A stretch of DNA of 64,000 nucleotides from Chryseobacterium limigenitum (GTDB taxonomy: Bacteria; Bacteroidota; Bacteroidia; Flavobacteriales; Weeksellaceae): positions 113,294 through 177,293 of the forward strand of contig NZ_FPKW01000009.1 in NCBI RefSeq assembly GCF_900114875.1, written 5' to 3'. The position numbers and the translations under genes were made by a program. Below the pieces are notes generated by a model. That model did not search any database, was not told the DNA's origin, and worked only from the letters and a program-made list of their open reading frames with translations. Within the stretch, counting starts at the first letter, position 1. Each line of letters starts with the position of its first letter. Below, piece after piece: positions 1-7,722 of the stretch.

Positions 1-43
1 CTGTGCATACACGGCGCAAATAATTCAATTATAAAAACAAGCT

Positions 44-790
44 ATGAGAAATACAGCCAATACAATTAAGAACGAAGAAACCGACATAACCAATAATTTT
101 GGAACACTTTACTATCCTAAATCAGCACTGGTCTTTTATGAGACAGAAGATTATAATCGCGATGGTTATGTTGAACATTTTGATATTGACCCTAATGGAA
201 ACCCTGTCAATGCCCACCCTTTGACTGTAAGGGAGGCACAACGACTCTCCAAATCTTTAAATATTCAAAATAAGAAAGAAAAAGATTTTCTAAGACCAAG
301 TGGTATTATTTCTGAAACTGTACTATTTATAGATACATCGGAAAATGGAAAAGTGGTCTGGTACACAAAAGCACAGGAACGACAGTTACTATTTACCGAA
401 AAGCTTTCCATTCCAAATGGTTTAGCGAATGTGCCACCTTTGCTATGGTGTGCCAATAAGCAGGGAATGAAAATATTCGCATTGGAGACAGACCAACGCC
501 CCAATACAGATACACCACTATTTCACGCTCCGTTCTTTAATGTTTACGAAAGCGGAAGTGTTTGTATGGGAACGGTCGACGTAAACATTAAAAGTTCCGC
601 ATCACTCGAAGAGTTTACTAAGAAATGGGAAAACTATTTTTTCAATTCTTATTTCAGCCATTTGGTCAACAGCCATAATCCGATTAAAGGAAACTTGGTA
701 ATCCTTTGGAAAAGCCTTATTGATTCAAAAGAGCCGTTTCCGACAGATATTCTAATCAATTCAAATCTAACTTTAAAAAATCTACTCTAA
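44..790 (+). CDS. PRTRC system protein B
   Basis: The 248-residue product looks like PRTRC protein B, a member of the set of proteins (A to F plus a ThiF homologue and ParB-related proteins) found together on plasmids and integrative elements; their biochemical role is not established. The recognisable part is the central segment with PPLLWCANKQG and the later HAPFFNVYESGSVCMGTV stretch. No signal peptide or membrane segment is visible, so it is probably cytoplasmic. Its stop codon TAA overlaps the ATG of the next gene by one base, indicating translational coupling with the ThiF partner. Two frames are open to the left edge (ending at 34 and 69), so an upstream gene of the same operon is likely cut off by the window start, but I cannot say which frame is real. 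Confidence 0.8.
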   Translation: MRNTANTIKNEETDITNNFGTLYYPKSALVFYETEDYNRDGYVEHFDIDPNGNPVNAHPLTVREAQRLSKSLNIQNKKEKDFLRPSGIISETVLFIDTSENGKVVWYTKAQERQLLFTEKLSIPNGLANVPPLLWCANKQGMKIFALETDQRPNTDTPLFHAPFFNVYESGSVCMGTVDVNIKSSASLEEFTKKWENYFFNSYFSHLVNSHNPIKGNLVILWKSLIDSKEPFPTDILINSNLTLKNLL

Positions 791-1599
791 TGATACAATC
801 TGAAAAAACAAAAGTCCATTTTACCGATGATAGCCTTTTAAATCCTACCAATCCTGTAATGGTAAACCTCATAGGTGCAGGTGGTACAGGTTCTAAAGTA
901 TTGACCGCCTTGATCGAAATGAACCATTCATTGATTGAATTGGGACACGCAGGATTACAGGTGCGGTTGTGGGATGATGATATTGTCACAGAAGCGAATC
1001 AAGGCAGACAGCGTTTTGCAGAATGTGAAGTAGGATTACCAAAGGCAGTTGCACTGATAAATCGGGCAAACCGATGGTCTGGAACGAATTGGAAAGCCGA
1101 AGTCAGAAAGTTTGAAAGAGATTCTTTAGGAAGAATCCAAGAGAATATGCAGTCCGCAATTTATATGTCGTGTGTTGATAATGTCAAATCACGATTTGAA
1201 ATTGCTGATATTCTGAATGAATTGAAAGAGGGTAGGAGATTATACAGAAACCAGGCTAAATATTGGATGGATTTTGGCAACAACCGATATTCTGGACAGG
1301 TTTTGCTTTCTACAGTTGAGAATATAAAACAACCTGATTCCGAAAAATATCAAACAACGTCGAATCTTCCTTATGTGACGGAAGAATTTGGAGAACTGCT
1401 TTTGCAGTCTGAAACGCAAGATGATACACCAAGTTGCAGTTTAGCAGAAGCATTAGAAAAGCAGGATTTGTTTATTAATTCTACATTAGCACAAATGGGA
1501 TGTTCTCTATTGTGGAACTTGTTTCGCAACGGACTGACTGAAAACAGAGGTTTTTTCCTTAATCTAAAAAATTTCCATTCTCAACTGATAAAAATATAA
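790..1599 (+). CDS. PRTRC system ThiF-family (E1-like) protein
   Basis: This 269-residue protein has the Rossmann-type ATP-binding signature of the ThiF/MoeB/E1 family, GAGGTGS at residues 29-35, followed by WDDD near 61-64 and the N...GRQRF segment near 70-75 that in the family contacts ATP and Mg. Family members adenylate the C-terminus of a ubiquitin-like or sulfur-carrier protein; here the partner is unknown. It is translationally coupled to the PRTRC protein B gene (TAATG overlap). I see no obvious zinc-binding CxxC pairs at the C-terminus, so it is a minimal E1-like enzyme. The gene is the last of its operon; a hairpin-rich non-coding stretch follows and the next genes run on the opposite strand. 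Confidence 0.85.
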   Translation: MIQSEKTKVHFTDDSLLNPTNPVMVNLIGAGGTGSKVLTALIEMNHSLIELGHAGLQVRLWDDDIVTEANQGRQRFAECEVGLPKAVALINRANRWSGTNWKAEVRKFERDSLGRIQENMQSAIYMSCVDNVKSRFEIADILNELKEGRRLYRNQAKYWMDFGNNRYSGQVLLSTVENIKQPDSEKYQTTSNLPYVTEEFGELLLQSETQDDTPSCSLAEALEKQDLFINSTLAQMGCSLLWNLFRNGLTENRGFFLNLKNFHSQLIKI

Positions 1600-1626
1600 A
1601 AAACCGCCTGACCAAAAGTTGGGCGG
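1596..1626 (-). terminator. Intrinsic terminator for leftward transcription
   Basis: A GC-rich stem (CCGCC...GGCGG, about nine pairs including two G-T wobbles) closes a CAAAA loop. Read on the minus strand it is followed by a run of six T, so it fits an intrinsic terminator stopping transcripts that come leftward from the mercury operon before they run antisense into the PRTRC genes, which end at 1599. Read on the plus strand there is an A run before it and no T run after it. Confidence 0.6.
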
Positions 1627-1769
1627 CAAAAATGCAATTCCTCCCTGCGGTCGGAAACGTATTTTTGCGGAAAGCGGAACAACCCCATTTCTAAAACAAT
1701 TCCGGACTTTGGCTTTGGTTTGTTTTAGAAAAAAGGTTGTAAGTATTAACTGACTATAGAAAACTCGTT

Positions 1770-1817
1770 GTGCATAGTTTCAATTAAGCATTAAAATAGT
1801 TAGTTGAAACTATGCAC
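1770..1817. repeat. Inverted repeat, 14-bp arms
   Basis: The arms at 1770-1783 and 1804-1817 are perfect inverted copies (GTGCATAGTTTCAA) separated by 20 bases. Flanking bases at about 1755-1765 and 1836-1845 (TATAGAAA and TTTCTATA) extend the symmetry imperfectly. Overlapping the right arm is a second hairpin, TGCACT-TTC-AGTGCA, at 1813-1827. No gene lies here. The structure could be an end of a decayed mobile element or a REP-like palindrome. Confidence 0.7.
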
Positions 1818-1859
1818 TTTCAGTGCAAGAATTTCAGTTTCTATAAATTTTTTATTCGA

Positions 1860-1917
1860 CACAGATGCACAGATAATAAAATGAATTTTTTAATATTTTA
1901 TTATCTGTGCATCTGTG
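1860..1917. repeat. Perfect inverted repeat, 23-bp arms
   Basis: Bases 1860-1882 and 1895-1917 are perfect reverse complements, starting CACAGATGCACAG and ending CTGTGCATCTGTG, with a 12-base AT-rich spacer. The stem is too long and lacks a well-placed T run for a typical terminator. It sits in the non-coding gap between convergent PRTRC and mercury genes, with other hairpins on both sides. Confidence 0.75.
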
Positions 1918-1927
1918 GAGTTTTTTA

Positions 1928-1973
1928 AACGAATTTCATTCGTTGTTCAAATCTATGGACTGAAAGTCCATAG
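1928..1973. repeat. Two triloop hairpins (REP-like)
   Basis: Two adjacent perfect hairpins each close on a three-base loop: AACGAAT-TTC-ATTCGTT at 1928-1944 and CTATGGACT-GAA-AGTCCATAG at 1953-1973. Together with the hairpin at 1813-1827 (loop TTC) they form a set of three stems with the same TTC/GAA triloop but different stem sequences. This resembles REP palindromes or the ends recognised by Y1-type transposases, but no transposase is present nearby. Confidence 0.6.
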
Positions 1974-1981
1974 TGGTTTAG

Positions 1982-2191
1982 TTATTTACAACAAGCATTT
2001 CCCTCTTGAATAGGTGGGCACTTTACTGTACCGTAACTACAAAACACGCAACAATCTCCCTTTATAGGTTTTAGAGTTGTTTTGCAACTCTCACACTGAT
2101 AGAAAAATTGACAAGCATCAGTTGGCATTTCTTCGGATTTCTTATGTCCGCAGGTTGGACAAGTTATTTCGGATATTAAAATGATGTCCAT
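1982..2191 (-). CDS. GDCCVxC-domain small Cys-rich protein
   Basis: The 69-residue protein has CPTCG (residues 11-15), a second CESC pair, and the diagnostic GDCCVFC motif followed by a further Cys and a terminal CC. This is the layout of the GDCCVxC family, which in Bacteroidota is often encoded next to mercury-transport genes; the spaced Cys pairs suggest zinc or mercury binding. No signal peptide is evident. Its ATG overlaps the TAA of merTP by one base, so the two are translated together. It is the last gene of the mercury operon. Confidence 0.85.
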   Translation of the reverse strand: MDIILISEITCPTCGHKKSEEMPTDACQFFYQCESCKTTLKPIKGDCCVFCSYGTVKCPPIQEGNACCK

Positions 2192-2793
2192 TATGAAATA
2201 ATTTTGCTTTTTAGTGATTTGTAACCAGTAGAGTTGATAGCTTTTTCGATTTGCTCGATGCTGGTTTGTTTGTTGTCGAACTTTACAATTGCGTTGCCTT
2301 TTTCGTAAGAAACAATAACTTCAACAATGCCTTTTAGTTTGCTAATTTCTGTCTTTACATGATGTTCACATCCTGAACAAGTCATTCCTTTAATAGTAAA
2401 TTCAACTTTCTGAATTTTAGAAGTCGAAGTAACAATTGCCGTGATTTTTGTCTTCGGAACAAAGATGTGAGCATAACTCGGAAATGATAGAAGTAAAACT
2501 GATATTACGGTAATACTTCCTAACAATGATTTCGTTTGCATAAAATTTTGTTTTTGATTTGTTTCACAATTACAGTCAATTTGTTTTTGAGGTTTCAGTT
2601 TTTGATACCAAGCAAAGCCAAGAACTAAAACAGTCATACCAATAAAATAAGGTCGAAAAGGTTCGAGCCACGAAAAGGTAGAAGCAATTCCGCTTGAACC
2701 CGCAACTATAGCCAAAATTGGCGTAATACAGCACAAGGACGAAGCAATTGCTGTCAAAAGTCCTGCACCGATTAATTTTTTTTCTGTTTTCAT
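2191..2793 (-). CDS. merTP: Mercuric transport protein, fused MerT-MerP (MerTP)
   Basis: The 200-residue protein joins a MerT-like inner-membrane part to a MerP-like domain. In the first helix is the MerT Cys pair (C21-C22) that receives Hg(II) on the outer side; C74 and C76 between helices fit the second, cytoplasmic pair; a further hydrophobic helix lies near residues 93-108. The C-terminal HMA-type domain carries GMTCSGC with C139 and C142. In such fusions the metal is captured by the MerP part and handed to the MerT part for import. The gene overlaps its regulator by four bases (ATGA). No merA is found in the window, so imported mercury would have to be reduced elsewhere, or the operon serves another soft metal. 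Confidence 0.88.
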   Translation of the reverse strand: MKTEKKLIGAGLLTAIASSLCCITPILAIVAGSSGIASTFSWLEPFRPYFIGMTVLVLGFAWYQKLKPQKQIDCNCETNQKQNFMQTKSLLGSITVISVLLLSFPSYAHIFVPKTKITAIVTSTSKIQKVEFTIKGMTCSGCEHHVKTEISKLKGIVEVIVSYEKGNAIVKFDNKQTSIEQIEKAINSTGYKSLKSKIIS

Positions 2794-3164
2794 ATTGCTT
2801 CCAAAATTTTGTTTTCGTTAAGGATTTTGAAAAAAGGTTTGAGCATTTTTTCATACTCTTTTGCCAACGAATAGAAAATAGTTTGCGCTTGTCTTTCCGT
2901 TTCAATGAGTTTTCTGTCTTTGAGTTTTCGCAAGTGCTGAGAAACTGCCGAAATGGTCATACTGAGAATATCGCTTAGGTCGCAAACACAAAGTTTCTTT
3001 TCTTCATAAAGAAGAAAAAGTATTTTCAGTCTTACATTGTTACCCGCTAACTCAAGTCCGCTGGATAAATAATCAACTGTCCCTTTGATTTCACTAATCC
3101 GGTCTTTGCAACGCATTATCTGCTTAACGTCCGCCTGCTGCCTTATACAAGAAAGATTATCCAT
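2790..3164 (-). CDS. ArsR/SmtB-family metal-responsive repressor of the mer operon
   Basis: This is a winged-helix repressor of about 124 residues. The segment KKLCVCDLSDIL holds the CxC pair that in ArsR/CadC-type proteins binds soft metals, and SAVSQHLRKLKDRKLIE is the DNA recognition helix-turn-helix. An in-frame TTG gives a longer reading up to 3182, but I place the start at ATG 3164 because the longer version would lie on top of the promoter. It precedes and overlaps merTP by four bases, so it probably regulates its own operon and dissociates on Hg(II) or a similar ion. Bacteroidota commonly use an ArsR-type protein here in place of MerR. Confidence 0.85.
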   Translation of the reverse strand: MDNLSCIRQQADVKQIMRCKDRISEIKGTVDYLSSGLELAGNNVRLKILFLLYEEKKLCVCDLSDILSMTISAVSQHLRKLKDRKLIETERQAQTIFYSLAKEYEKMLKPFFKILNENKILEAI

Positions 3165-3169
3165 AAGTA

Positions 3170-3200
3170 CAAAGATAAGCAAATTGTTTATTTAAGCAAA
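3170..3200 (-). promoter_or_regulatory. Promoter of the mercury operon
   Basis: On the minus strand the sequence reads TTTG (3200-3197), 19 bases, then TATCTTTG (3177-3170), a textbook Bacteroidota promoter (-33 TTTG, -7 TAnnTTTG). The ATG of the regulator follows only five bases after the -7 box, so the mRNA would be leaderless or nearly so. ATTTGCTTA occurs twice in this stretch and may be part of the repressor site. Confidence 0.7.
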
Positions 3201-3223
3201 TACTAAAATACAAAAACATCTTT

Positions 3224-3643
3224 TTATACATTTTCATAAAAGGATAAAAGATTTCCGTATAAGTCTAATGCTGCAAATTCTCTTGTGCCATAATAGGTAC
3301 TTTCTATCTCTGTTTTTTCATTGTGAAGCACCTCTTTTTCTTTTAGCTCTTTATACAGCTCTTCAACTCCTTTTACTTCAATTCTGCAACTGTGTGTTCC
3401 TGCTAAAAAGCTTTCTGCCCCACTACTAATCGGTTTTAGAAATAGAAAAATGCTTTTCCATTTCCAACTATAATTGCAGGAAGCCCACAAATGCAGTTCT
3501 ATGTTGCCCCGAACCAAAATTGCAAAAGTGTCTTCCTTGTGCCGACAATCAAAACCAAATTTGTCTTTGTAAAATTGAACTGCTTTGTCAATTTCCCTGA
3601 CAGGAAATGCGGGTGTTGCCTTTATCAGTTCTATCATTGTCAT
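3224..3643 (-). CDS. Bleomycin-binding-like protein (glyoxalase/VOC fold)
   Basis: The product, about 139 residues, has the two-module VOC layout: an N-terminal half beginning with IELIKATPAFPVREIDKAV and ending in GNIELHLWA, and a C-terminal half with CRIEVKGVEELYKEL and AALDLYGNLLSFYE. This pattern matches bleomycin-resistance (Ble) proteins, which bind the drug stoichiometrically as dimers in the cytoplasm. The frame is open to a TTG at 3691, but the double ATG at 3643/3637 matches the family N-terminus better. It stands alone between the mercury and copper groups; such genes are common resistance cargo on Bacteroidota elements. Confidence 0.72.
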   Translation of the reverse strand: MTMIELIKATPAFPVREIDKAVQFYKDKFGFDCRHKEDTFAILVRGNIELHLWASCNYSWKWKSIFLFLKPISSGAESFLAGTHSCRIEVKGVEELYKELKEKEVLHNEKTEIESTYYGTREFAALDLYGNLLSFYENV

Positions 3644-3743
3644 GTGCAATTTTAAATTGTAATATTGTGGTAAATAGTTGAGACAGCTCAAACGGATTGA
3701 AAAAACGTTTTCGGTTTCCTGGCTTAGCTGTTTATCCTTTGTT

Positions 3744-6014
3744 TTAATAATTTAAAGATAACCCAATACCCCAGCCCATATCGCTATCATAATGTGTACG
3801 AATACCCACATTTTTATTGATAATATATTTTAGCTCTGTCATATATTCCATATCGGTGTTGACCATAAAACCAGCCCTCAATCTCTTTGTGATGGGAATA
3901 TCTTCACGCATTAAAGAAAGACGTACAATTCCATCGTGATATACCTCTGCCTGAAAGTTTACTAACATTGGTAATGTGTACATAAAGCCCAAGCTAATAG
4001 CTCTACGTGTATCTTTTTCATTTTTCTGTCCGAATAAATTGGTTTCGTGTTCATCCATACCCATTTTACGATACCTCCAATCAAAACCTATAAACGGCAT
4101 AAACCATTGCATTTTTCCAATGTACCTTCCTAAATGTGTTTCTACTTCATAACCGTGCATATCGTTATAGCCTAATCGCCATTCTGTCCCTAAACTCCAT
4201 CTTGAATTCTGAAGCATCGCATCACCATCATTTCCATTGCTAGCAAAATCATTCTGAGCCATTAAGTGTGGCATATTGCTTTCTCTTTGCAACATATTAT
4301 ATGCTTGTTTTTTGTTAGGTAAATTCGGATTTTGATAATCGTCAACTGCAAATACCCTGTTCATTCCTGACATCATATGATAAAGGATATGACAGTGGAA
4401 AAACCAATCTCCTTCTTCGTTTGCTAAAAACTCAATGGTATCAGTTTCCATTGGCATTATATCTATAACATTTTTTAGTGGTGATTTTTCGCCTTTGCCA
4501 TTGATTACCCTGAAATCAAAACCGTGCAAGTGCATTGGATGGCGCATCATTGAGTTATTATGAATGGTAATTCGTAGAATTTCTCCTTTTTTCACAGGTA
4601 TTTTATCAACTTCTGAAAGTATTTTATTATCCATACTCCACACATAACGGTTCATATTTCCGGTAAGGGTAAATTTCAATTCTTTTACTGGCGCATCTTT
4701 AGGAAGTTCCGTATTGGAAGGAGATTGTAGCATTGCATAATTCAGCGTTTTGATTTCTCCCAAAGCATTTGCATTGTAACGGTTGGGATCATTTTCCATA
4801 TTCATATTGTGTTGACTATGGTCTTCTTTTGGTTTTGCCTCTCCAGTAATTTCAGGATACATTACCACGTTCATATCCATTTGGTTCAGGCTCATTTTCA
4901 TTCCCATATCGTCCAAATCTCCATTCATCTTCATCATATCGTTCATCATCTTCATCCCTTCAAAATATTTTAATTTAGGAAGTGGTGATATTAATTGTTT
5001 GATGCCATTGCCCACAAAATAACTTGCGGATTGTGTTCTGTCTTCAGTAGTAGCTAGAAACTGATAAGCAACACCATCTTCAGGAATTGTTACTACAATA
5101 TCGTAAGTTTCAGAAACCGCAATGATTAATCTATCTACTTCCACAGGTTCTACATCATTACCGTCATTTGCAACTACGGTAATTTTACCGCCTGCATACC
5201 GCAACCAAAAATAGGACGAAGCACCACCGTTTGAAACTCGCAATCGTACTTTATCGCCCGCTTTTAGCGTTTTGCCGTCCACCTTTTTTAAATCGGTCGT
5301 ATGGTTTCCATTGATTAAAATTTTGTCATAATACACATCGCTTACATCCATTGCCAACATCCGTTTCCATTCGTTGGTTAGTTTTGTTTTGAAATGTCCT
5401 TCTCTAATAGCTTCTGCATAAGACTGTGTTGCATTTTTTTTAATAGCTGCCCAATCGTTGGCATTATGCAGCATCCTGTTGATGTTGTCGGGATTAAGAT
5501 TTGTCCACTCGCTTAAAATGATGGGTACAGTCGGCAAATCGTCAATTCCTTTTCTAAAGGTTTTATCATCATCCTTTTTCTTCATTATAAAACTGCCATA
5601 CATCCCAATTTGCTCCTGCAAACCAGAATGTGAGTGATACCAATGCGTTCCGTGTTGGATAATTGGGAAGCGATAGGTATAGGTTGTGCCTGCCTTAATA
5701 GGTTTTTGTGTAAGCCAGGGCACACCATCTTCTTTGTTGGGCAGGAACACTCCGTGCCAATGCAATGAGGTACTTTCTTTTAATTGGTTATGTACAACGA
5801 TTTCGGCTGTATCGCCTTCGGTAAAAGTGAGCGTTGGCATTGGTATTTGACCATTTACGGAAATGGCTCTTTTTTCTTTGCCTGCGTAGTTTACAAGCGT
5901 ATCTTTTACATACAACTCGTAACGAACTACTTTTTGTGCAAAGAGAGATTGCGAACATAACAGTATAAAAACTGCTTGCAGCAACCTGATCGTAACATTT
6001 TTAGGTATATTCAT
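3744..6014 (-). CDS. Multicopper oxidase with CopB-like C-terminal domain
   Basis: Starting at ATG 6014 the protein has 756 residues and a signal peptide ending in SQSLFAQ. All four copper motifs of the family are present: HWHG (85-88), HWYHSH (124-129), HPMHLHG (about 491) and HCHILYHMMSGM (about 540-551), so the type 1, 2 and 3 sites look intact. A Met-rich segment (about 350-385) probably binds Cu(I), as in CueO/CopA. The last 150 or so residues, from about LGTEWRLGYND to the end in MGWGIGLSLNY, resemble the outer-membrane protein CopB rather than an oxidase, making this an apparent CopA-CopB fusion. A TTG at 6059 gives a longer reading that overlaps the upstream gene; I reject it. Likely role: periplasmic oxidation of Cu(I). 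It is the last gene of the copper group. Confidence 0.88.
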   Translation of the reverse strand: MNIPKNVTIRLLQAVFILLCSQSLFAQKVVRYELYVKDTLVNYAGKEKRAISVNGQIPMPTLTFTEGDTAEIVVHNQLKESTSLHWHGVFLPNKEDGVPWLTQKPIKAGTTYTYRFPIIQHGTHWYHSHSGLQEQIGMYGSFIMKKKDDDKTFRKGIDDLPTVPIILSEWTNLNPDNINRMLHNANDWAAIKKNATQSYAEAIREGHFKTKLTNEWKRMLAMDVSDVYYDKILINGNHTTDLKKVDGKTLKAGDKVRLRVSNGGASSYFWLRYAGGKITVVANDGNDVEPVEVDRLIIAVSETYDIVVTIPEDGVAYQFLATTEDRTQSASYFVGNGIKQLISPLPKLKYFEGMKMMNDMMKMNGDLDDMGMKMSLNQMDMNVVMYPEITGEAKPKEDHSQHNMNMENDPNRYNANALGEIKTLNYAMLQSPSNTELPKDAPVKELKFTLTGNMNRYVWSMDNKILSEVDKIPVKKGEILRITIHNNSMMRHPMHLHGFDFRVINGKGEKSPLKNVIDIMPMETDTIEFLANEEGDWFFHCHILYHMMSGMNRVFAVDDYQNPNLPNKKQAYNMLQRESNMPHLMAQNDFASNGNDGDAMLQNSRWSLGTEWRLGYNDMHGYEVETHLGRYIGKMQWFMPFIGFDWRYRKMGMDEHETNLFGQKNEKDTRRAISLGFMYTLPMLVNFQAEVYHDGIVRLSLMREDIPITKRLRAGFMVNTDMEYMTELKYIINKNVGIRTHYDSDMGWGIGLSLNY

Positions 6015-6037
6015 TTTGATATTTTTTTTCTTGAAAC

Positions 6038-6487
6038 TTAATCCTGCTCTTTTAGCCAATTGGTTAAAACTTTGATTTGCTCATCATTCAGTTTTGTGTT
6101 TTTATGCATCATTGTATATGATGCTAAGGGCATTTGTTTAGTTTCGATTTGTTCTTTAATTGAGTTTAATAATCTTTCCTGCTTCCTATTTGAGTATGTA
6201 CCCCATTCGTTGAAATTCAAATCCTCTTTTGCGTTTTTTATGTGGTTTTCTACTAATGCTCTCATAGGTTGCACATAGTCGTACCAAACATAATTAGTAT
6301 TGTTACTATGACAATCGTAGCAAGAGGTTTGAAGCATCGCTTTTACTTCAACAGGCATTTTATACGCTTGGGTAAAATCGGTTGTGTAAACCTGCCCTTT
6401 ATCTACATTAAGGGCAGGCTGATAAAATTGAATAGCAATAAAAATAAACAGCACTATTGTCAACATTATCTTTAATACTCTCTTCAT
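6038..6487 (-). CDS. Haem-binding-domain protein (single CxxCH)
   Basis: The 149-residue product has an N-terminal membrane anchor or signal (residues 5-25) and one c-type haem site, SCYDCHSN, followed by NYVWYDYVQPM, which is the signature of the haem-binding domain proteins of Bacteroidota. A second Met-rich segment near MPLASYTMMH could supply the axial ligand. It probably acts as a periplasmic electron carrier for the multicopper oxidase encoded just downstream; that link is inference from position. It lies two bases from the preceding DUF3347 gene. Confidence 0.75.
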   Translation of the reverse strand: MKRVLKIMLTIVLFIFIAIQFYQPALNVDKGQVYTTDFTQAYKMPVEVKAMLQTSCYDCHSNNTNYVWYDYVQPMRALVENHIKNAKEDLNFNEWGTYSNRKQERLLNSIKEQIETKQMPLASYTMMHKNTKLNDEQIKVLTNWLKEQD

Positions 6488-6489
6488 TT

Positions 6490-7149
6490 TTAGAACTCTT
6501 TTTTTACAGAGCCACAGGTAAGCATCTTGCTGCCATAATAAGGATTTTTGATAGTCTTAGCTTCGTTAATCCAAACCGCACCTTTACCATCATTGTACAT
6601 TGGGCAGTAGTCCTGATATAATTTTTGGGTAGTTCCAAATAATGTGATAAGGTCAGAAACGTCTTTACTTAGCGATGCTAAATGCTCTCTCTGGTGGTCT
6701 ATTTTACCAGCATTGTCACTAATATGCTCTGCATTTTCTTTGGCATTTTCCGCTATTTCCATATATTCTTTATGTTTATTCGCTGGGATAGCGTTCATAT
6801 CCACATTTTTTAAGGTAGTAAACAATTGCTTTCCTGCATTAGCCGCTGCTTTGTCATTATCTTCAACAAGTGCATTTTTTAAAGCCAAATAATCCTTAAT
6901 TATAGGTGCGACAGTAAACTTTTGAGCTTGCTTCACATCGGACTTTTCTGCCTCTTGAGAAGATGTATCCGTTGAAGTAACAGTTGCTACCGTATCATTG
7001 TGTGTAGGTGATTGTAACTCCGGAGTTGCAGCAATTGTTGTGCTATCATTAGCTTGCTGGTCGCTATTTTTATTTGAAGATTGATTGCAGGAAATTGTTA
7101 CCGCTGCAACTGTTACTAATGTAATGATTGAGAAAATTATATTTTTCAT
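6490..7149 (-). CDS. DUF3347 lipoprotein
   Basis: The protein has 219 residues and a lipoprotein signal (VTISC at the cleavage site), then a low-complexity Ser/Thr/Asp-rich linker to about residue 75, then a DUF3347 helical domain (VAPIIKDYLALKNALVEDN onward). It ends with a metal-centre-like segment: QDYCPMYNDGKGAVW, then NPYYGSKMLTCGS. The CPMY and MLTCG elements echo the YHS/heavy-metal-binding pieces of CusB-type adaptors. DUF3347 proteins occur with copper efflux genes in Bacteroidota; the exact role is unknown, but copper binding in the periplasm is a fair inference. The gene 7723-8607 has a homologous C-terminal half. Confidence 0.75.
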   Translation of the reverse strand: MKNIIFSIITLVTVAAVTISCNQSSNKNSDQQANDSTTIAATPELQSPTHNDTVATVTSTDTSSQEAEKSDVKQAQKFTVAPIIKDYLALKNALVEDNDKAAANAGKQLFTTLKNVDMNAIPANKHKEYMEIAENAKENAEHISDNAGKIDHQREHLASLSKDVSDLITLFGTTQKLYQDYCPMYNDGKGAVWINEAKTIKNPYYGSKMLTCGSVKKEF

Positions 7150-7188
7150 TTTATTTATTTTTGATATTATTGAAGAAATTTGTCTTAT

Positions 7189-7710
7189 TTATTTGTTTTC
7201 AAATTCATTTAGCTTACGCTTCATAAATTCGATTTCTTGTGCCTGTGTTTCCAGTATGTTTTTTTGTAACTGTATCAATTCGGGGTCGGTAAGCTTAGCT
7301 TTTTCAGACATCAATACTGCTGCTGCGTGATGCGGTATCATACCTTTTACAAACTCTTTATTTCCCACAAATAATTGCTCCCGAATACCAAACCAAGAAA
7401 AGATACCAATCGCAAGGGAAACCGTTATGATTGCCCAGTTGATTTTTTTGCTTTCATACATTCCTTTCATTATCAATAGTTCTATAATCAACATTGCAGA
7501 AACCATCAGCAAAGTCATATACAAATTATTGATGTTCAGGATAAGGTTCTGTAAGCCGTCAATCATAGCATACATAATGAAGTACATAGCTATGAACATA
7601 GCAACAGCCATTACAGCAAAGCGTTTGTACATTGCTAAAGAGTGATTAGTATTATGCTTTTCATTCTTATGGTTATGTTGCATTTCGTGTTGGTTTTCCA
7701 TACTTTCCAT
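7189..7710 (-). CDS. DUF305 membrane protein
   Basis: The 173-residue protein starts with a His/Met-rich head (MENQHEMQHNHKNEKH), has about three hydrophobic helices between residues 25 and 115, and then a short C-terminal DUF305 (ferritin-like) segment with GMIPHHAAAVLMSE, whose HH pair is the family hallmark, and a final EIEFMKRKL helix. DUF305 proteins accompany copper-resistance genes; His and Met residues suggest copper handling at the membrane, but no activity is proven. It lies between the two DUF3347 genes and is separated by 12 bases from its upstream neighbour. Confidence 0.75.
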   Translation of the reverse strand: MESMENQHEMQHNHKNEKHNTNHSLAMYKRFAVMAVAMFIAMYFIMYAMIDGLQNLILNINNLYMTLLMVSAMLIIELLIMKGMYESKKINWAIITVSLAIGIFSWFGIREQLFVGNKEFVKGMIPHHAAAVLMSEKAKLTDPELIQLQKNILETQAQEIEFMKRKLNEFENK

Positions 7711-7722
7711 AACAATAGCGTT

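Noticed and set aside
1600..1981. Small gene in the hairpin region after the PRTRC genes
   Set aside because: All frames are short and interrupted; the inverted repeats account for the structure.
5999..6059. Longer start (TTG 6059) of the multicopper oxidase
   Set aside because: It adds a basic segment before the signal peptide and overlaps the haem-binding gene; ATG 6014 fits the signal peptide.
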